Source of the DNA: Mycolicibacillus parakoreensis
GTDB taxonomy: Bacteria > Actinomycetota > Actinomycetes > Mycobacteriales > Mycobacteriaceae
DNA: 64,000 bases
Direction: 5' to 3'
Assembly (NCBI RefSeq): GCF_022370835.2
Contig: NZ_CP092365.1
Span: 2,232,001-2,296,000, forward strand
Below, in pieces: positions 51,076 to 59,318 of this stretch (position 1 is the stretch's first letter; each line of letters begins with the position of its first letter). Made by a program: the position numbers and the translations under genes. The notes beneath the pieces were generated by a model. The model did no database searches and was not told the DNA's origin. It was given only the letters and a program-made list of their open reading frames with translations.

Positions 51076-51882
51076 ATGACCGCACGTGATCCGGCCACCC
51101 CGGAGCCCACCGACAACGTCCAGGACCGCACCGACGCGCTGACCCTGGCCGAAGCCGAAGCCGAAGCCGCCGAGGCGGCCGCCGAAGCGGCACGCACCCG
51201 CGCGGCACTGCTCAGACTGCGCAACGGCGGCGACGACCCCGACGGTGCGCCGCCCGCGGCCGTCACGACCGGCGAGGATGGCAAGGACGACGAAGACGAC
51301 GAAACGCGACCCCCAACCGACGAGGACGACGCGACCACCGGCGCGCAGACACCGGCCCGGCAAGCGCCTCGGCGCGCCCGCAGACTCCACCGCATCGGGC
51401 GACCCCTGCGCTGGGTGGCGGCAACCCTGGCCGTTCTGGCCACCGGCGGACTCATCGCCGCCGCGGTGGTGATGCTCATCGACCACCACGGTGTGCAACA
51501 ACGCGAACGCGTCCACGCCGAGTACGCCGCCGCCGCACGCCAGGGCGTGGTGACCTTGATGTCGCTGAACTACGAAACCGTCGAGGACGACGTCCAAGAC
51601 ATTCTCGACAACACCACCGGCGACTTCCGACAGGATTTCGCCGATCACGCCGAGGACTTCACCAAGGTCGCCCGTGAGGCCAAAACGGTCACCGAGGCAA
51701 CCGCAACGGTCGCCGGTGTGGAATCGTCATCCGACACCGATGCCGTCGTGCTCGTCGCCGCCGAGACCAAGGTCACCAACACCGCCGGCGCGAAAGACGA
51801 GCCGCGCAGCTGGCGACTGTCGGTGCACCTGACCCGCGAGGGCGACCAGATCAAGATGTCGAAGGTGGACTTCGCAGCATGA
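51076..51882 (+). CDS. Mce-associated membrane protein
   Basis: A 268-residue single-pass membrane protein. Residues 20-50 are an Ala/Glu-rich coiled coil, 50-100 an acidic, disordered region; the membrane helix is about 112-137 (LRWVAATLAVLATGGLIAAA) and the extracytoplasmic domain follows with the pattern of Mce-associated (Mam/Mas) proteins (GVVTLMSLNYETVEDDV, DFRQDF). These stabilise Mce complexes. Start ATG 51076; its stop overlaps the next gene (ATGA). It is on the strand opposite the mce operon and 5 kb away, an unusual separation. Confidence 0.82.
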   Translation: MTARDPATPEPTDNVQDRTDALTLAEAEAEAAEAAAEAARTRAALLRLRNGGDDPDGAPPAAVTTGEDGKDDEDDETRPPTDEDDATTGAQTPARQAPRRARRLHRIGRPLRWVAATLAVLATGGLIAAAVVMLIDHHGVQQRERVHAEYAAAARQGVVTLMSLNYETVEDDVQDILDNTTGDFRQDFADHAEDFTKVAREAKTVTEATATVAGVESSSDTDAVVLVAAETKVTNTAGAKDEPRSWRLSVHLTREGDQIKMSKVDFAA

Positions 51883-52538
51883 ACCGACCCGACCCCGACA
51901 ACGCCACCGCCGAACCGGTCTCCGAACCCGACCAGGATGCCGCCACCGACGCCCCGGCCGACCCGGATGCCACCACCGACACCGCCGACGCCCCGGCCGA
52001 CGCAGACACCGAGGGCGCCGCGGCCCCCACGCCGGCTGGGCGCTCCCGGGGCACAGCGACCCGCTGGATCGCCGTCACCCTGGTTTCGGCACTGTTCCTC
52101 GCCGCCGCCCTGTGCTGTTGGCTGTACTTCGCGATGTTCCGCGGCGACCAGCAAGTCGGCCCCGAGGCCGAACAAGCCGCCATGGCCGCGGCCGCCGACG
52201 GCGCCACCGCCCTGCTGACCTATTCACCGCAGACCCTCGACAAGGATTTCGCCGCCGCCGAGACCCACCTCACCGGTGACTTTTTGTCCTACTACACCGA
52301 CTTCACCGAGAACGTCGTCACGCCGGCCGCCAAGGAGAAAGACGTCCAGACCGTGGCCTCGGTGGTGCGCAAGGGACTGATCAACCTCGATCCCCGCCGG
52401 GCCGAGGTGCTGATCTTCGTCAACCAGACCACCATCAGCAAAACCAACCCGAGCGGCTCCTACACCATGAGCAGCGTCAAGGTCGGCCTGGAGAAACACG
52501 ACGGCCGCTGGCTCATCTCTTCATTCGACCCCGTCTGA
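51879..52538 (+). CDS. Mce-associated membrane protein
   Basis: A 219-residue protein with the same layout as the preceding one: a disordered, Asp/Ala/Thr-rich N-terminal region (residues 1-50), one membrane helix about 62-86 (WIAVTLVSALFLAAALCCWLYF), and an extracytoplasmic domain with the Mas-family pattern ATALLTYSPQTLDKDFAAAETHLTGDFLSYY. Paralogue and partner of the upstream gene. A hairpin overlaps its stop codon and probably ends transcription against the convergent thiolase operon. Confidence 0.82.
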   Translation: MNRPDPDNATAEPVSEPDQDAATDAPADPDATTDTADAPADADTEGAAAPTPAGRSRGTATRWIAVTLVSALFLAAALCCWLYFAMFRGDQQVGPEAEQAAMAAAADGATALLTYSPQTLDKDFAAAETHLTGDFLSYYTDFTENVVTPAAKEKDVQTVASVVRKGLINLDPRRAEVLIFVNQTTISKTNPSGSYTMSSVKVGLEKHDGRWLISSFDPV

Positions 52539-52547
52539 CCCGGGGTC
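52527..52547 (+). terminator. Hairpin overlapping the Mce-associated gene stop codon
   Basis: GACCCCG (52527-52533) pairs with CGGGGTC (52541-52547) around a seven-base loop, with no U-tract. Located between convergent genes (stops at 52538 and 52610). Likely transcription terminator of the L-shaped actinobacterial kind, not proven. Confidence 0.5.
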
Positions 52548-52609
52548 AAACACGTCGAACACGGCGTCGGCCGGTGGGGCAGACCGGGTGTGACGGGGTG
52601 GGACCGGTG

Positions 52610-53779
52610 TTACGCCCCGTCGCCGCCGGGGCCCTCCAGGATGGTGACCGCCGACACCGCGGTGGGCCCACCGATGTTGTGCGCCAATCCGATGCGGGCC
52701 CCGTCCACCTGATTGACCGCGGCGCCGCGCAGCTGCTCGAACAGTTCCACGCACTGCGCCACCCCGGTGGCCCCCGGCGGGTGGCCCTTGCACTTCAGGC
52801 CACCGCTGGGATTGACCGGCATGGCCCCGCCGATGCTGGTGGCCTCGGTTTCGAGCAGTTTGGACGCCTCGAACCGGTCGGCGAAACCGAGATCCTCGTA
52901 GCTGATCAACTCGACCCCGGTGAAGTAATCGTGGATCTCGGCGACGTCGATGTCGGCGGGTGTCAGACCCGACATGGCGAACGCCTGCCGGGCAGCACGC
53001 ACCGTCGCCGGAAACGTCGTCATGTCCGTTTTGTGTTGGTGCATCACCGAATCGAGTCCCAGCCCGACCCCGCGGACCCACACCGGCCGGTCGGTGAACC
53101 GGTCCACCACGTCCTCGGCGGCCAGCAGCAGGGCGGCGGCCCCGTCGCTCTGCGGGGCGCAGTCGTAGACACCGAACGGCGTCACCACGGTGGGCGCATC
53201 GAGGGCCTGCTCGCGGGTGATCTCGAACTGTAGTCGGGCCTTGGGGTTGTGCGCCCCGTGGCGATGGTTCTTCACCGCCACCATCGCCAGATGCTCCCGG
53301 GTCGCGGGCCCCTCGTGCAGGTAGCGGCGCACATGCAGGGCAAATCCGGCCGGGGCGACCAGTCCGAGTGGATAGTCCCAGGCCATGTCGCGGGCGGTGC
53401 CCTCCCACGCCCACAACATGTCCTTGGTGGCGGTCTCGCGCAGTTTGTCCGCACCGATCACCAACACGACGTCGAACGCTCCGGATGCCACGCCGAACAG
53501 CGCGTTGCGGAGCGCGTCGTTGCCCGTGGCGCACGAATTCTCCACCCGTGTGACCGGCAGGTCCGGCAGCCCGAGGGTATCGGCGAGGATGCCGGCCTGG
53601 AAACCGTCGGTGGTGCCCAGCGCGCCGAACCAGGCGGCCTGCAGGTCGGTCTTGGCCAAGCCCTTGTCGACGCTCGCCGCGCACTCCGCGAAGGCCATCG
53701 GCAGCAGATCCTTCAGGCCCAGCGCGAAATGCTCCCGAAACGGTGTCATCCCGGCACCGACGACGGCCACCCTCCGCAT
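52610..53779 (-). CDS. SCP2-type thiolase-like protein (lipid-transfer-protein thiolase or aldolase)
   Basis: A 389-residue thiolase-superfamily protein of the SCP2/Ltp type. Nucleophile position Cys83 in VENSCATG and GHPPGATG with His333 are present; the segment normally reading HDCF is EIHDYFTGVE, Tyr for Cys, a change seen in steroid side-chain retro-aldolases such as Ltp2, so retro-aldol cleavage is as likely as thiolysis. The family usually works with a DUF35 OB-fold partner, and the gene immediately upstream (TGATG overlap) encodes a fused DUF35 domain. Last gene of the ALDH/CoA-transferase operon; convergent with the Mce-associated genes. Confidence 0.83.
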   Translation of the reverse strand: MRRVAVVGAGMTPFREHFALGLKDLLPMAFAECAASVDKGLAKTDLQAAWFGALGTTDGFQAGILADTLGLPDLPVTRVENSCATGNDALRNALFGVASGAFDVVLVIGADKLRETATKDMLWAWEGTARDMAWDYPLGLVAPAGFALHVRRYLHEGPATREHLAMVAVKNHRHGAHNPKARLQFEITREQALDAPTVVTPFGVYDCAPQSDGAAALLLAAEDVVDRFTDRPVWVRGVGLGLDSVMHQHKTDMTTFPATVRAARQAFAMSGLTPADIDVAEIHDYFTGVELISYEDLGFADRFEASKLLETEATSIGGAMPVNPSGGLKCKGHPPGATGVAQCVELFEQLRGAAVNQVDGARIGLAHNIGGPTAVSAVTILEGPGGDGA

Positions 53780-54981
53780 CACACCGCCTCCGCTTCCACG
53801 TCAGGTTCGAAGGGTTCGAACGCGTATCCGTAGTCGGGCACCCCGGAGCGCACCGCGACCCGCCGCAGCACCATCTGACCCCGATCACCGATCGCGACCG
53901 TGCCCGGGGTCGCGCCGGTCAGCTTCACCAGGGCGCGCACACCGCCGTCGGGTGTCTCGGAGTCGAGTTCGACGATCACCAACGAGTACGGTGTCCGCAG
54001 CCCGGGCACCGGGAAGTCCACGGTGGTCTCGGTGTAGACGGTGCCGGTGCGCGGCAGCGGAACCAGTTGATAGTCGGTGACCAGTGTGCCGTCGGCGTCG
54101 ACCCGGTACCGAGGTGGGAAGTCGACCGCGCCACTGTCGGGGAACTGACCGGCCTCCCAGCGCACCTTGGCCTCGAACGCGCGCGCATAGGCCGCCAGCG
54201 AGATCGGCAGGTCGGCGCCCGGGGTCAAGTCGGTCTCCGGCAGCGAACGGGCCACCGGTTCGCGCCGGTGCACGTGCGCCACCCCGTCGACCACGGTGAC
54301 CCCGGACAGGTTCGCCTGCTCCACCGCCACCAGCGGCCCGGTCGTGTGCGACTCGGCCAGCGCCGCAAGTCCGAACAGTCCCGCACTGGCCCCCATCGTC
54401 GGCAGCGGCGCCGGATCGCCGCTGCACAGTCGCACGGCATGGTCGTGGTCCACCCCGGCCAGCAGCACCGGGGTGTCCACCCACGCCGCGGCCAACGAGG
54501 CCAGTACGCCGCGTTCGCGCAGCAAGCGCGGGTCACCGTAGTCGTGGACTTCGCCGATGGCACTGCGGGTACGCACCGGCAGGCTGCGGGCCACCCGTGC
54601 GGCGATGCGCACCCGCAGTCCGGCTTCGGCGGTGATGATCGCGGCAGCCCCGGCCGGATCGAGGTCGACACCGATGATCATCGTGCGCGGTCGCGCCGAA
54701 CTCAGCGCGTCGAGCGTCGCCGGGGCTCCCCCGAGCCGCTCGCTGACCTCGAGCTCGGGGTCGAGTCCCAGACCGGCCAGCAGCACCGCGGCGTTGCTGC
54801 TGTCGGTCAACGGCAGGTCACGGGTGACCAACACGATCCGTTCGACGGCGCCGGCCGCGGCCAGCGCGGCGCGACCGGCCTCCACCGCCAGGGTGATCGC
54901 GTCTTCGTCGGTGCCGGCCACCCGGTGCTGGGGCGTACCCCAGCACGGCAGATAGGTGCCGATCGCAGCAACGTACGGCAT
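53779..54981 (-). CDS. HMG-CoA-synthase-like domain fused to DUF35 OB-fold domain
   Basis: A 400-residue fusion. N-terminal ~250 residues show the beta-ketoacyl-synthase III/HMG-CoA synthase-like fold (YVAAIGTYLPCWG start, VDLDPAGAAAIITAE), but the nucleophile position reads ERLGGAPATLDAL (~83-89) with no Cys, and no obvious His/Asn pair follows, so it is probably non-catalytic. The C-terminal ~130 residues are a DUF35 OB-fold (TPYSLVIVELD, GVRALVKLTG) preceded by FPPRYRVDADG, where the zinc-ribbon cysteines of other DUF35 proteins are lost. In archaea, thiolase, DUF35 and HMG-CoA synthase form a complex; here two parts are fused beside the thiolase-like gene. Likely the scaffold of that enzyme. 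Confidence 0.78.
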   Translation of the reverse strand: MPYVAAIGTYLPCWGTPQHRVAGTDEDAITLAVEAGRAALAAAGAVERIVLVTRDLPLTDSSNAAVLLAGLGLDPELEVSERLGGAPATLDALSSARPRTMIIGVDLDPAGAAAIITAEAGLRVRIAARVARSLPVRTRSAIGEVHDYGDPRLLRERGVLASLAAAWVDTPVLLAGVDHDHAVRLCSGDPAPLPTMGASAGLFGLAALAESHTTGPLVAVEQANLSGVTVVDGVAHVHRREPVARSLPETDLTPGADLPISLAAYARAFEAKVRWEAGQFPDSGAVDFPPRYRVDADGTLVTDYQLVPLPRTGTVYTETTVDFPVPGLRTPYSLVIVELDSETPDGGVRALVKLTGATPGTVAIGDRGQMVLRRVAVRSGVPDYGYAFEPFEPDVEAEAV

Positions 54982-55010
54982 CAGCGCGCCCCGCCTTTCC
55001 TTGCGATCCC

Positions 55011-56216
55011 CTAGGTGACCGCGCCGCTGGTCTTCAGTTCGATGATGCGGTCCCAGTCCAAACCGAGTTCGGTGAGCACCTCGTCGGTCTGGTCGGCAAA
55101 ACCGGGGGCCGGCCCGCTCTGGGGCGCGGCGACATCGAACTGGACCGGGTTGGCGACCAGTTCCAGTTCGCCGGCCTGCACCAGATACTCGTTGGCCCGC
55201 ACCTGATGGTCGGCGGCGGCCTGCAACGTGTCCTGCACCGGAGCCCACGGCCCGGTCAGCGTCGCGAACCGTTCACTCCACTCGGCCAGGGTGCGGGTGG
55301 CGATCACCTCGGTGAGGATGGCCACCGCCTCGTCGGTGTGCGCCGCGATCTGCTCGGCGGTGGAAAATCGCGGGTCCTCGATCAGCTCCGGGCGGTCGAT
55401 GTGACGGCACACGTCCGCCCAGAACTTCGCCGGCTGCATCATCACCAGCGAGATGTAGCGGTCGTCGCTGGTGGCGTACAGCCCCACCAGCGGGTTGATC
55501 GGCGATCCGTGGGCGCCCGGAACGGGTGCCTCCAGCCGCTGACCCAGGTGCGTGGTGAGTGCCACGGTGTGCCCCATCGCCCACAGTCCGCTGCCCAGCA
55601 GCGAAACGTCGACCACCGACGGTTCCCCGGTGCGTTCACGTTTGAACAGCGCCGCGGCGATACCGCCGGCCAGGTTGGTGCCCGAGATGGTGTCGCCGTA
55701 GGCCGGGCCCGGCGGGGCGATCATCCCGGGTGTCCCGGGCGGGGTGATGGTGGCGGCGGTTCCGGCCCGACACCAGAACGCGGTCATGTCGTAGCCGCCC
55801 CGCTCGGCCTCGGCACCGCGCGGGCCCAGCGCACTGCCCCGGGCGTAGACGATGGTGGGGTTGACCGCGCGGATGTCGTCGACGTCGATCCGGAACTTTT
55901 TGCGATGCCCGGGAAGGAAGCTGGTCAAAAACACGTCGGCGCCGGCGGCCAGCTCGTAGATCACCTGGCGCCCTTCGGCCACCGACATGTCGAGCCCGAT
56001 GCTGCGTTTGCGGCGGTTGGCGTGCTCGATGTTGGGGTTCGGGTCGCCGTCGACCCGCAACGGTCCGGTCTGGCGCAGCCCGCGCTGCGGGTCGCCGGTG
56101 ACGGCATGCTCGACCTTGATGACGTCGGCGCCCCACTCGGCGAGCACCGCCCCGGCCGACGGGACGAACCCGTACATCGCGACCTCGAGCACCCGCACGC
56201 CATCCAACGGCATCAT
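55011..56216 (-). CDS. Class III CoA-transferase (CaiB/BaiF family)
   Basis: A 401-residue family III CoA-transferase moving CoA between carboxylates via an acyl-aspartyl intermediate; the catalytic Asp is Asp175 in AYGDTISG. Start EVAMYGFVPSAGAVLAEWGADVIKVEH is typical of CaiB/BaiF and Frc. It would activate a pathway acid at the expense of another CoA ester. ATG 56216 overlaps the ALDH stop (ATGATG). It lies between the ALDH and the HMGS/DUF35-thiolase pair, so the acid produced by the ALDH may be its acceptor (inference). Confidence 0.9.
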   Translation of the reverse strand: MMPLDGVRVLEVAMYGFVPSAGAVLAEWGADVIKVEHAVTGDPQRGLRQTGPLRVDGDPNPNIEHANRRKRSIGLDMSVAEGRQVIYELAAGADVFLTSFLPGHRKKFRIDVDDIRAVNPTIVYARGSALGPRGAEAERGGYDMTAFWCRAGTAATITPPGTPGMIAPPGPAYGDTISGTNLAGGIAAALFKRERTGEPSVVDVSLLGSGLWAMGHTVALTTHLGQRLEAPVPGAHGSPINPLVGLYATSDDRYISLVMMQPAKFWADVCRHIDRPELIEDPRFSTAEQIAAHTDEAVAILTEVIATRTLAEWSERFATLTGPWAPVQDTLQAAADHQVRANEYLVQAGELELVANPVQFDVAAPQSGPAPGFADQTDEVLTELGLDWDRIIELKTSGAVT

Positions 56217-57766
56217 TTGCCCGCCTCCGCCGCGACCGGCGCCGCCAGGGTCTTGCGCTCCAGGAACTCTTCGAGTCCGGCGGCGCCCATCTCGCGGCCG
56301 ATACCGGATTGTTTGTATCCGCCGAACGGCGCATCCGGATGAAAGTAGTTGCCGCCGTTGATGCTCAAGGTGCCGGTTCGGATGCGGCGCGCCACCGCCA
56401 GCGCCCGGTCCGCAGCGCCGAACACGGCCCCCGACAGACCGTAGACCGAGTTGTTGGCGATGCGCACCGCATCGTCGTCATCGTCGTAGGCGATGACCAC
56501 CAGCACCGGACCGAAGACCTCCTCCTGCGCGATCTCGCTGTCGGGGTCGACGTCGGTCAACAGCGTCGGGGTGTAGAAGTAGCCGGGATCGACCTTCTCA
56601 CCGCCGGTGACGACGGTGGCCCCGGCGGTCACCGCCCGCTTGACCATGCCGTCGACCTTGTCGCGCTGCTTCTCGCTGATCAACGGACCCATGTAGGTCT
56701 TCGGGTCGGTGGGGTCGCCGTAGCGCACGCGACCGAAATTGGCCTGGATCAACGCGACGATCTCGTCGTGGTGTTTCCTGGGCACCAGCACCCGCGACGT
56801 CAGCGCGCAGCCCTGCCCGGCGTGCGTGACCATGGAGAACGCGGTGAACAGTGCGGCGGTGTTGAAATCGGCGTCCTCGAGCACGATGGCCGCGGACTTG
56901 CCGCCCAATTCGAGGAAGACACGCTTGACGGTCCCGCTGGCCGCGGCCATGATCGTGCGGCCCGTCGGGGTGGATCCGGTGAAGGTGATGATGTCGACGT
57001 CGGCGCTGGTGGTCAACGCTTCGCCCACCGCCGGGTCCGCGGAGCTGACCACGTTGACCACACCGGCGGGGATGTCGGTGTGCTCGGCGATCAGCTCTCC
57101 GAGCGCCAGGGTGACCAGCGGGGTGTCCGGTGCCGCCTTGAGGACGACCGTGCACCCGGCGGCCAGGGCCGGTGCGAGTTTGGCCAGCGCCAGCTGGTTC
57201 GGATAGTTGTAGGCGATGATCGCCCCGACCACCCCGGCGGCTTCCTTCTCCACCCAGCGGTGGTGGAGCATGCCGCGGCTCTCGACGGTGCCGAGGTCCT
57301 CGCTCATCGGGTAGGTCCGCAACAAGTCGGCGTAGTAGCGGACGATCTCGATCGGCCCGTCCAGTTGGGCCCCCGCGGTGAGGGCGGCGGTGGCACCGAC
57401 CTCGGCGACGGTCAGCGCGGCGAAGTCGTCGCGGTGCTCGACGAGTGCCCGATGCAACTGCTCCAGACACCGCAGGCGCTCGGTGACGTCGGTCGACCAG
57501 CCGGTGGCGTCGAAGGCACGCCGTGCCGCGCCGATCGCCGCTCGCATGTCGTCGACTCCGGCGTCCGGCGCGTAGCCCAGCACCTCGCCGGTGGCCGGGT
57601 TGACCGACGCGTAAGTCTCGCCGGTCTCGGTGGCCTCGGCGGTCTCGGCCGCGGCCACCAGCCGCCCATCGATGAGCATCCGGCGGTCCGGTGGGTGCCC
57701 GTCGCCCGATCGTGGCCGGCCGTCTTCGGTGGTTGCCGTCGCGCCGTCAGCGCTCTGGGACCGCAT
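56213..57766 (-). CDS. Aldehyde dehydrogenase
   Basis: A 517-residue aldehyde dehydrogenase with catalytic Cys320 (AGQGCALTS), Glu286 (LELGGKS) and FTGSTPTGR, plus an N-terminal extension of ~40 disordered residues. The conserved PWN is YNYPNQ here, a substitution seen in some family branches and worth checking. GGGAGGGG precedes ATG 57766; an upstream frame (to 57814) would cross the promoter palindrome. First gene of a four-gene operon (ALDH, CoA-transferase, HMGS/DUF35 fusion, thiolase-like). Probably controlled by the IclR protein through the site at 57819. Confidence 0.92.
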   Translation of the reverse strand: MRSQSADGATATTEDGRPRSGDGHPPDRRMLIDGRLVAAAETAEATETGETYASVNPATGEVLGYAPDAGVDDMRAAIGAARRAFDATGWSTDVTERLRCLEQLHRALVEHRDDFAALTVAEVGATAALTAGAQLDGPIEIVRYYADLLRTYPMSEDLGTVESRGMLHHRWVEKEAAGVVGAIIAYNYPNQLALAKLAPALAAGCTVVLKAAPDTPLVTLALGELIAEHTDIPAGVVNVVSSADPAVGEALTTSADVDIITFTGSTPTGRTIMAAASGTVKRVFLELGGKSAAIVLEDADFNTAALFTAFSMVTHAGQGCALTSRVLVPRKHHDEIVALIQANFGRVRYGDPTDPKTYMGPLISEKQRDKVDGMVKRAVTAGATVVTGGEKVDPGYFYTPTLLTDVDPDSEIAQEEVFGPVLVVIAYDDDDDAVRIANNSVYGLSGAVFGAADRALAVARRIRTGTLSINGGNYFHPDAPFGGYKQSGIGREMGAAGLEEFLERKTLAAPVAAEAGK

Positions 57767-57818
57767 GCGGTTCCCCTCCCGGTGGTAATTTAATTCTCGC
57801 TTTTGGCGAATCATACAT

Positions 57819-57837
57819 TTGTGTTATGAGAACACAA
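57819..57837. promoter_or_regulatory. Palindrome TTGTGTT-N5-AACACAA upstream of ALDH operon
   Basis: Seven-base perfect arms with a five-base spacer, 53 bases before the ALDH start. The inner TTGTG-N9-CACAA pattern and spacing are identical to the IclR-operator candidate at 47973-47993, suggesting shared control. Confidence 0.68.
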
Positions 57838-57881
57838 GCGCACCGTCGCCCTGCGAGGGCGCCGGGAATGCCCGGGCGCGC

Positions 57882-58337
57882 CTACATCCGCACCAACGCG
57901 AACGTCCACGTGTTCATCCCCGCCGGCCCGTCGAAACACCCCACGTCGAAACGGGATTCGATCACGCCCACCAATGTGTTCGCGTCCCAGGTGTAGGTGT
58001 CGTGGCTCGGCATGAACCCGTGTGGGCAACGCAGACCGTCGGACACATCGGTGGAGAACGAATAACTTCCGTCGACCAGCCGTGCGGTCCCGCCGTAGTA
58101 CTGCCGACCGAAGAAGTGCGGTCTGTCCAAGGCGCTGATCAACACGCAATCCCCCGACAGGTCGTCCAAACCTCCGGGCACCTCGCAGGGGTAGACCGCC
58201 CACACCCAGGACCTGTCGGTCCACCGGTTGCTCTGCACGTCGTAATTACCGAAAGGCATCGTCGCCCCGGCCACCGGGGCCGCCACCGTCCCGACGATCA
58301 GTGCCGCCAGCGCGGCACCGACAATGCGTCGCACCAT
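57882..58337 (-). CDS. Small exported protein of the mce operon
   Basis: A 151-residue protein: N-terminal signal sequence (MVRRIVGAALAALIVGTVAAPVAGA) then a mature region starting FGNYDVQSNRWTDRSW with four to six cysteines (YPC, GDC, RCPHG, DVGC) that could form disulfides. Similar in layout to the 58792 product (GxYxVxSN...W, late GxC), so the two are probably diverged paralogues. GAGGGAG precedes ATG 58337. Last gene of the mce unit. Small secreted proteins downstream of mceF are seen in mycobacteria but have no assigned function. Confidence 0.72.
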   Translation of the reverse strand: MVRRIVGAALAALIVGTVAAPVAGATMPFGNYDVQSNRWTDRSWVWAVYPCEVPGGLDDLSGDCVLISALDRPHFFGRQYYGGTARLVDGSYSFSTDVSDGLRCPHGFMPSHDTYTWDANTLVGVIESRFDVGCFDGPAGMNTWTFALVRM

Positions 58338-58357
58338 CGACCAACTCCCTCGGCTCG

Positions 58358-58777
58358 TCACGGCTGCTTCTGCCCGTAGGTGTCTCCGCGCCGCCACAGT
58401 GTCTCGCCGTCGGCGATGCAGGTCAAAAACAGCCCATCGGGCGCCTGCGCCACCTCACCGTCATGAGAGGCGCACTTGCTGTTCTCCTCTTTGACCCCGT
58501 GCATCTCCGGTGACCGGAACCAGCGCGGTTCGTAGCGTCGCGGTGACCCGCAGAACACCAGCCGGCCCCAGTCGGTCACCCCGAAGACGTAATGGGTGGT
58601 GCTCGAGCACGGCGCCCCCAGCACGACGTTCGGCATGATGCCCGGCGTACAGGCCGGGACGTCGCACGGCGGGGCGCCCGGATCGGCGAGCGCCGGGGGC
58701 GCCGCCGTGAGTGAACCGGCCACGAACGACACGGCCGATGCCGCGACGGCCGCTTTGAGCACGCTGATTTTCCGCAT
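58358..58777 (-). CDS. Small exported cysteine-rich protein of the mce operon
   Basis: A 139-residue protein with a signal sequence ending at about residue 32 (SLTAAPPALADPGAPP), then a mature part with seven cysteines in CDVPACTPG, APCSS, FCGSP, SKCASH and LTCIADG. Disulfide-stabilised periplasmic or secreted protein; no domain recognised. GGGGAGAAG precedes ATG 58777, which is 14 bases after the preceding stop. Middle of three exported proteins after mceF; does not resemble the other two closely. Confidence 0.72.
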   Translation of the reverse strand: MRKISVLKAAVAASAVSFVAGSLTAAPPALADPGAPPCDVPACTPGIMPNVVLGAPCSSTTHYVFGVTDWGRLVFCGSPRRYEPRWFRSPEMHGVKEENSKCASHDGEVAQAPDGLFLTCIADGETLWRRGDTYGQKQP

Positions 58778-58791
58778 CTTCTCCCCTGCCG

Positions 58792-59298
58792 CTAGAGCCG
58801 CCGCAGATCCATCGGCATCGTGATCACGGTGGGCGTATTGCGGCCGCAGGCGCCCGACACCCCGATCGTCCGGTCGTAGCCCACCAGGTGGTCGATGTTG
58901 GTCTTCTCGTACTGACCGTTGGCGTCGGATCCTTGAAACTGGTAGCGCTGCCGGCCCGGGGAGGTGGTGCCGTCGGGGCAGGTCTGCCAATTCTCGTGGA
59001 ATCGGTCCACGATCCATCGCGTGGTGCGGAATTCCAGCGGTGCGCTCCACCCTTGATCCGACGTCACCTCGCCGGTGCATTCATGGGCGTTGGTACAGCT
59101 GGAGCTGAACGTCCACACCGAGTCCACGGTGCGCTCCTTCATGTACACCTCGTTGGTTTTGGCGAAGTTGCCGTTCGACACCACCCGGTAGGCGCCGTTG
59201 AGGGCGAACTCCGCGTCCGCCTCGGCCGGCACCGCGGTGGCCGTGCCCAGGATCAGCCCGACCGTCGCCGCCCCCACCGCGAATCCCCGTGCCCGCAT
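58792..59298 (-). CDS. Small exported protein of the mce operon
   Basis: A 168-residue protein starting at ATG 59298 with AAGGAGC before it; the N-terminal hydrophobic run GAATVGLILGTATAVPAEADAE is a signal peptide. The mature region LNGAYRVVSNGNFAKTNEVYMKERTVDSVWTFSSSC resembles in pattern the 57882 product, ending in cysteine-containing SGACGRN. 20 bases after mceF. Function unknown; envelope or secreted helper of the Mce transporter is the likeliest role. Confidence 0.72.
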   Translation of the reverse strand: MRARGFAVGAATVGLILGTATAVPAEADAEFALNGAYRVVSNGNFAKTNEVYMKERTVDSVWTFSSSCTNAHECTGEVTSDQGWSAPLEFRTTRWIVDRFHENWQTCPDGTTSPGRQRYQFQGSDANGQYEKTNIDHLVGYDRTIGVSGACGRNTPTVITMPMDLRRL

Positions 59299-59318
59299 GG
59301 CCTGTGCTCCTTCGACAA

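Noticed and set aside
52595..52620. CGGGG...CCCCG as a second terminator hairpin between the convergent genes
   Set aside because: The five-base stem with a 16-base loop is weak and overlaps the end of the thiolase-like gene; the 52527-52547 hairpin is better.
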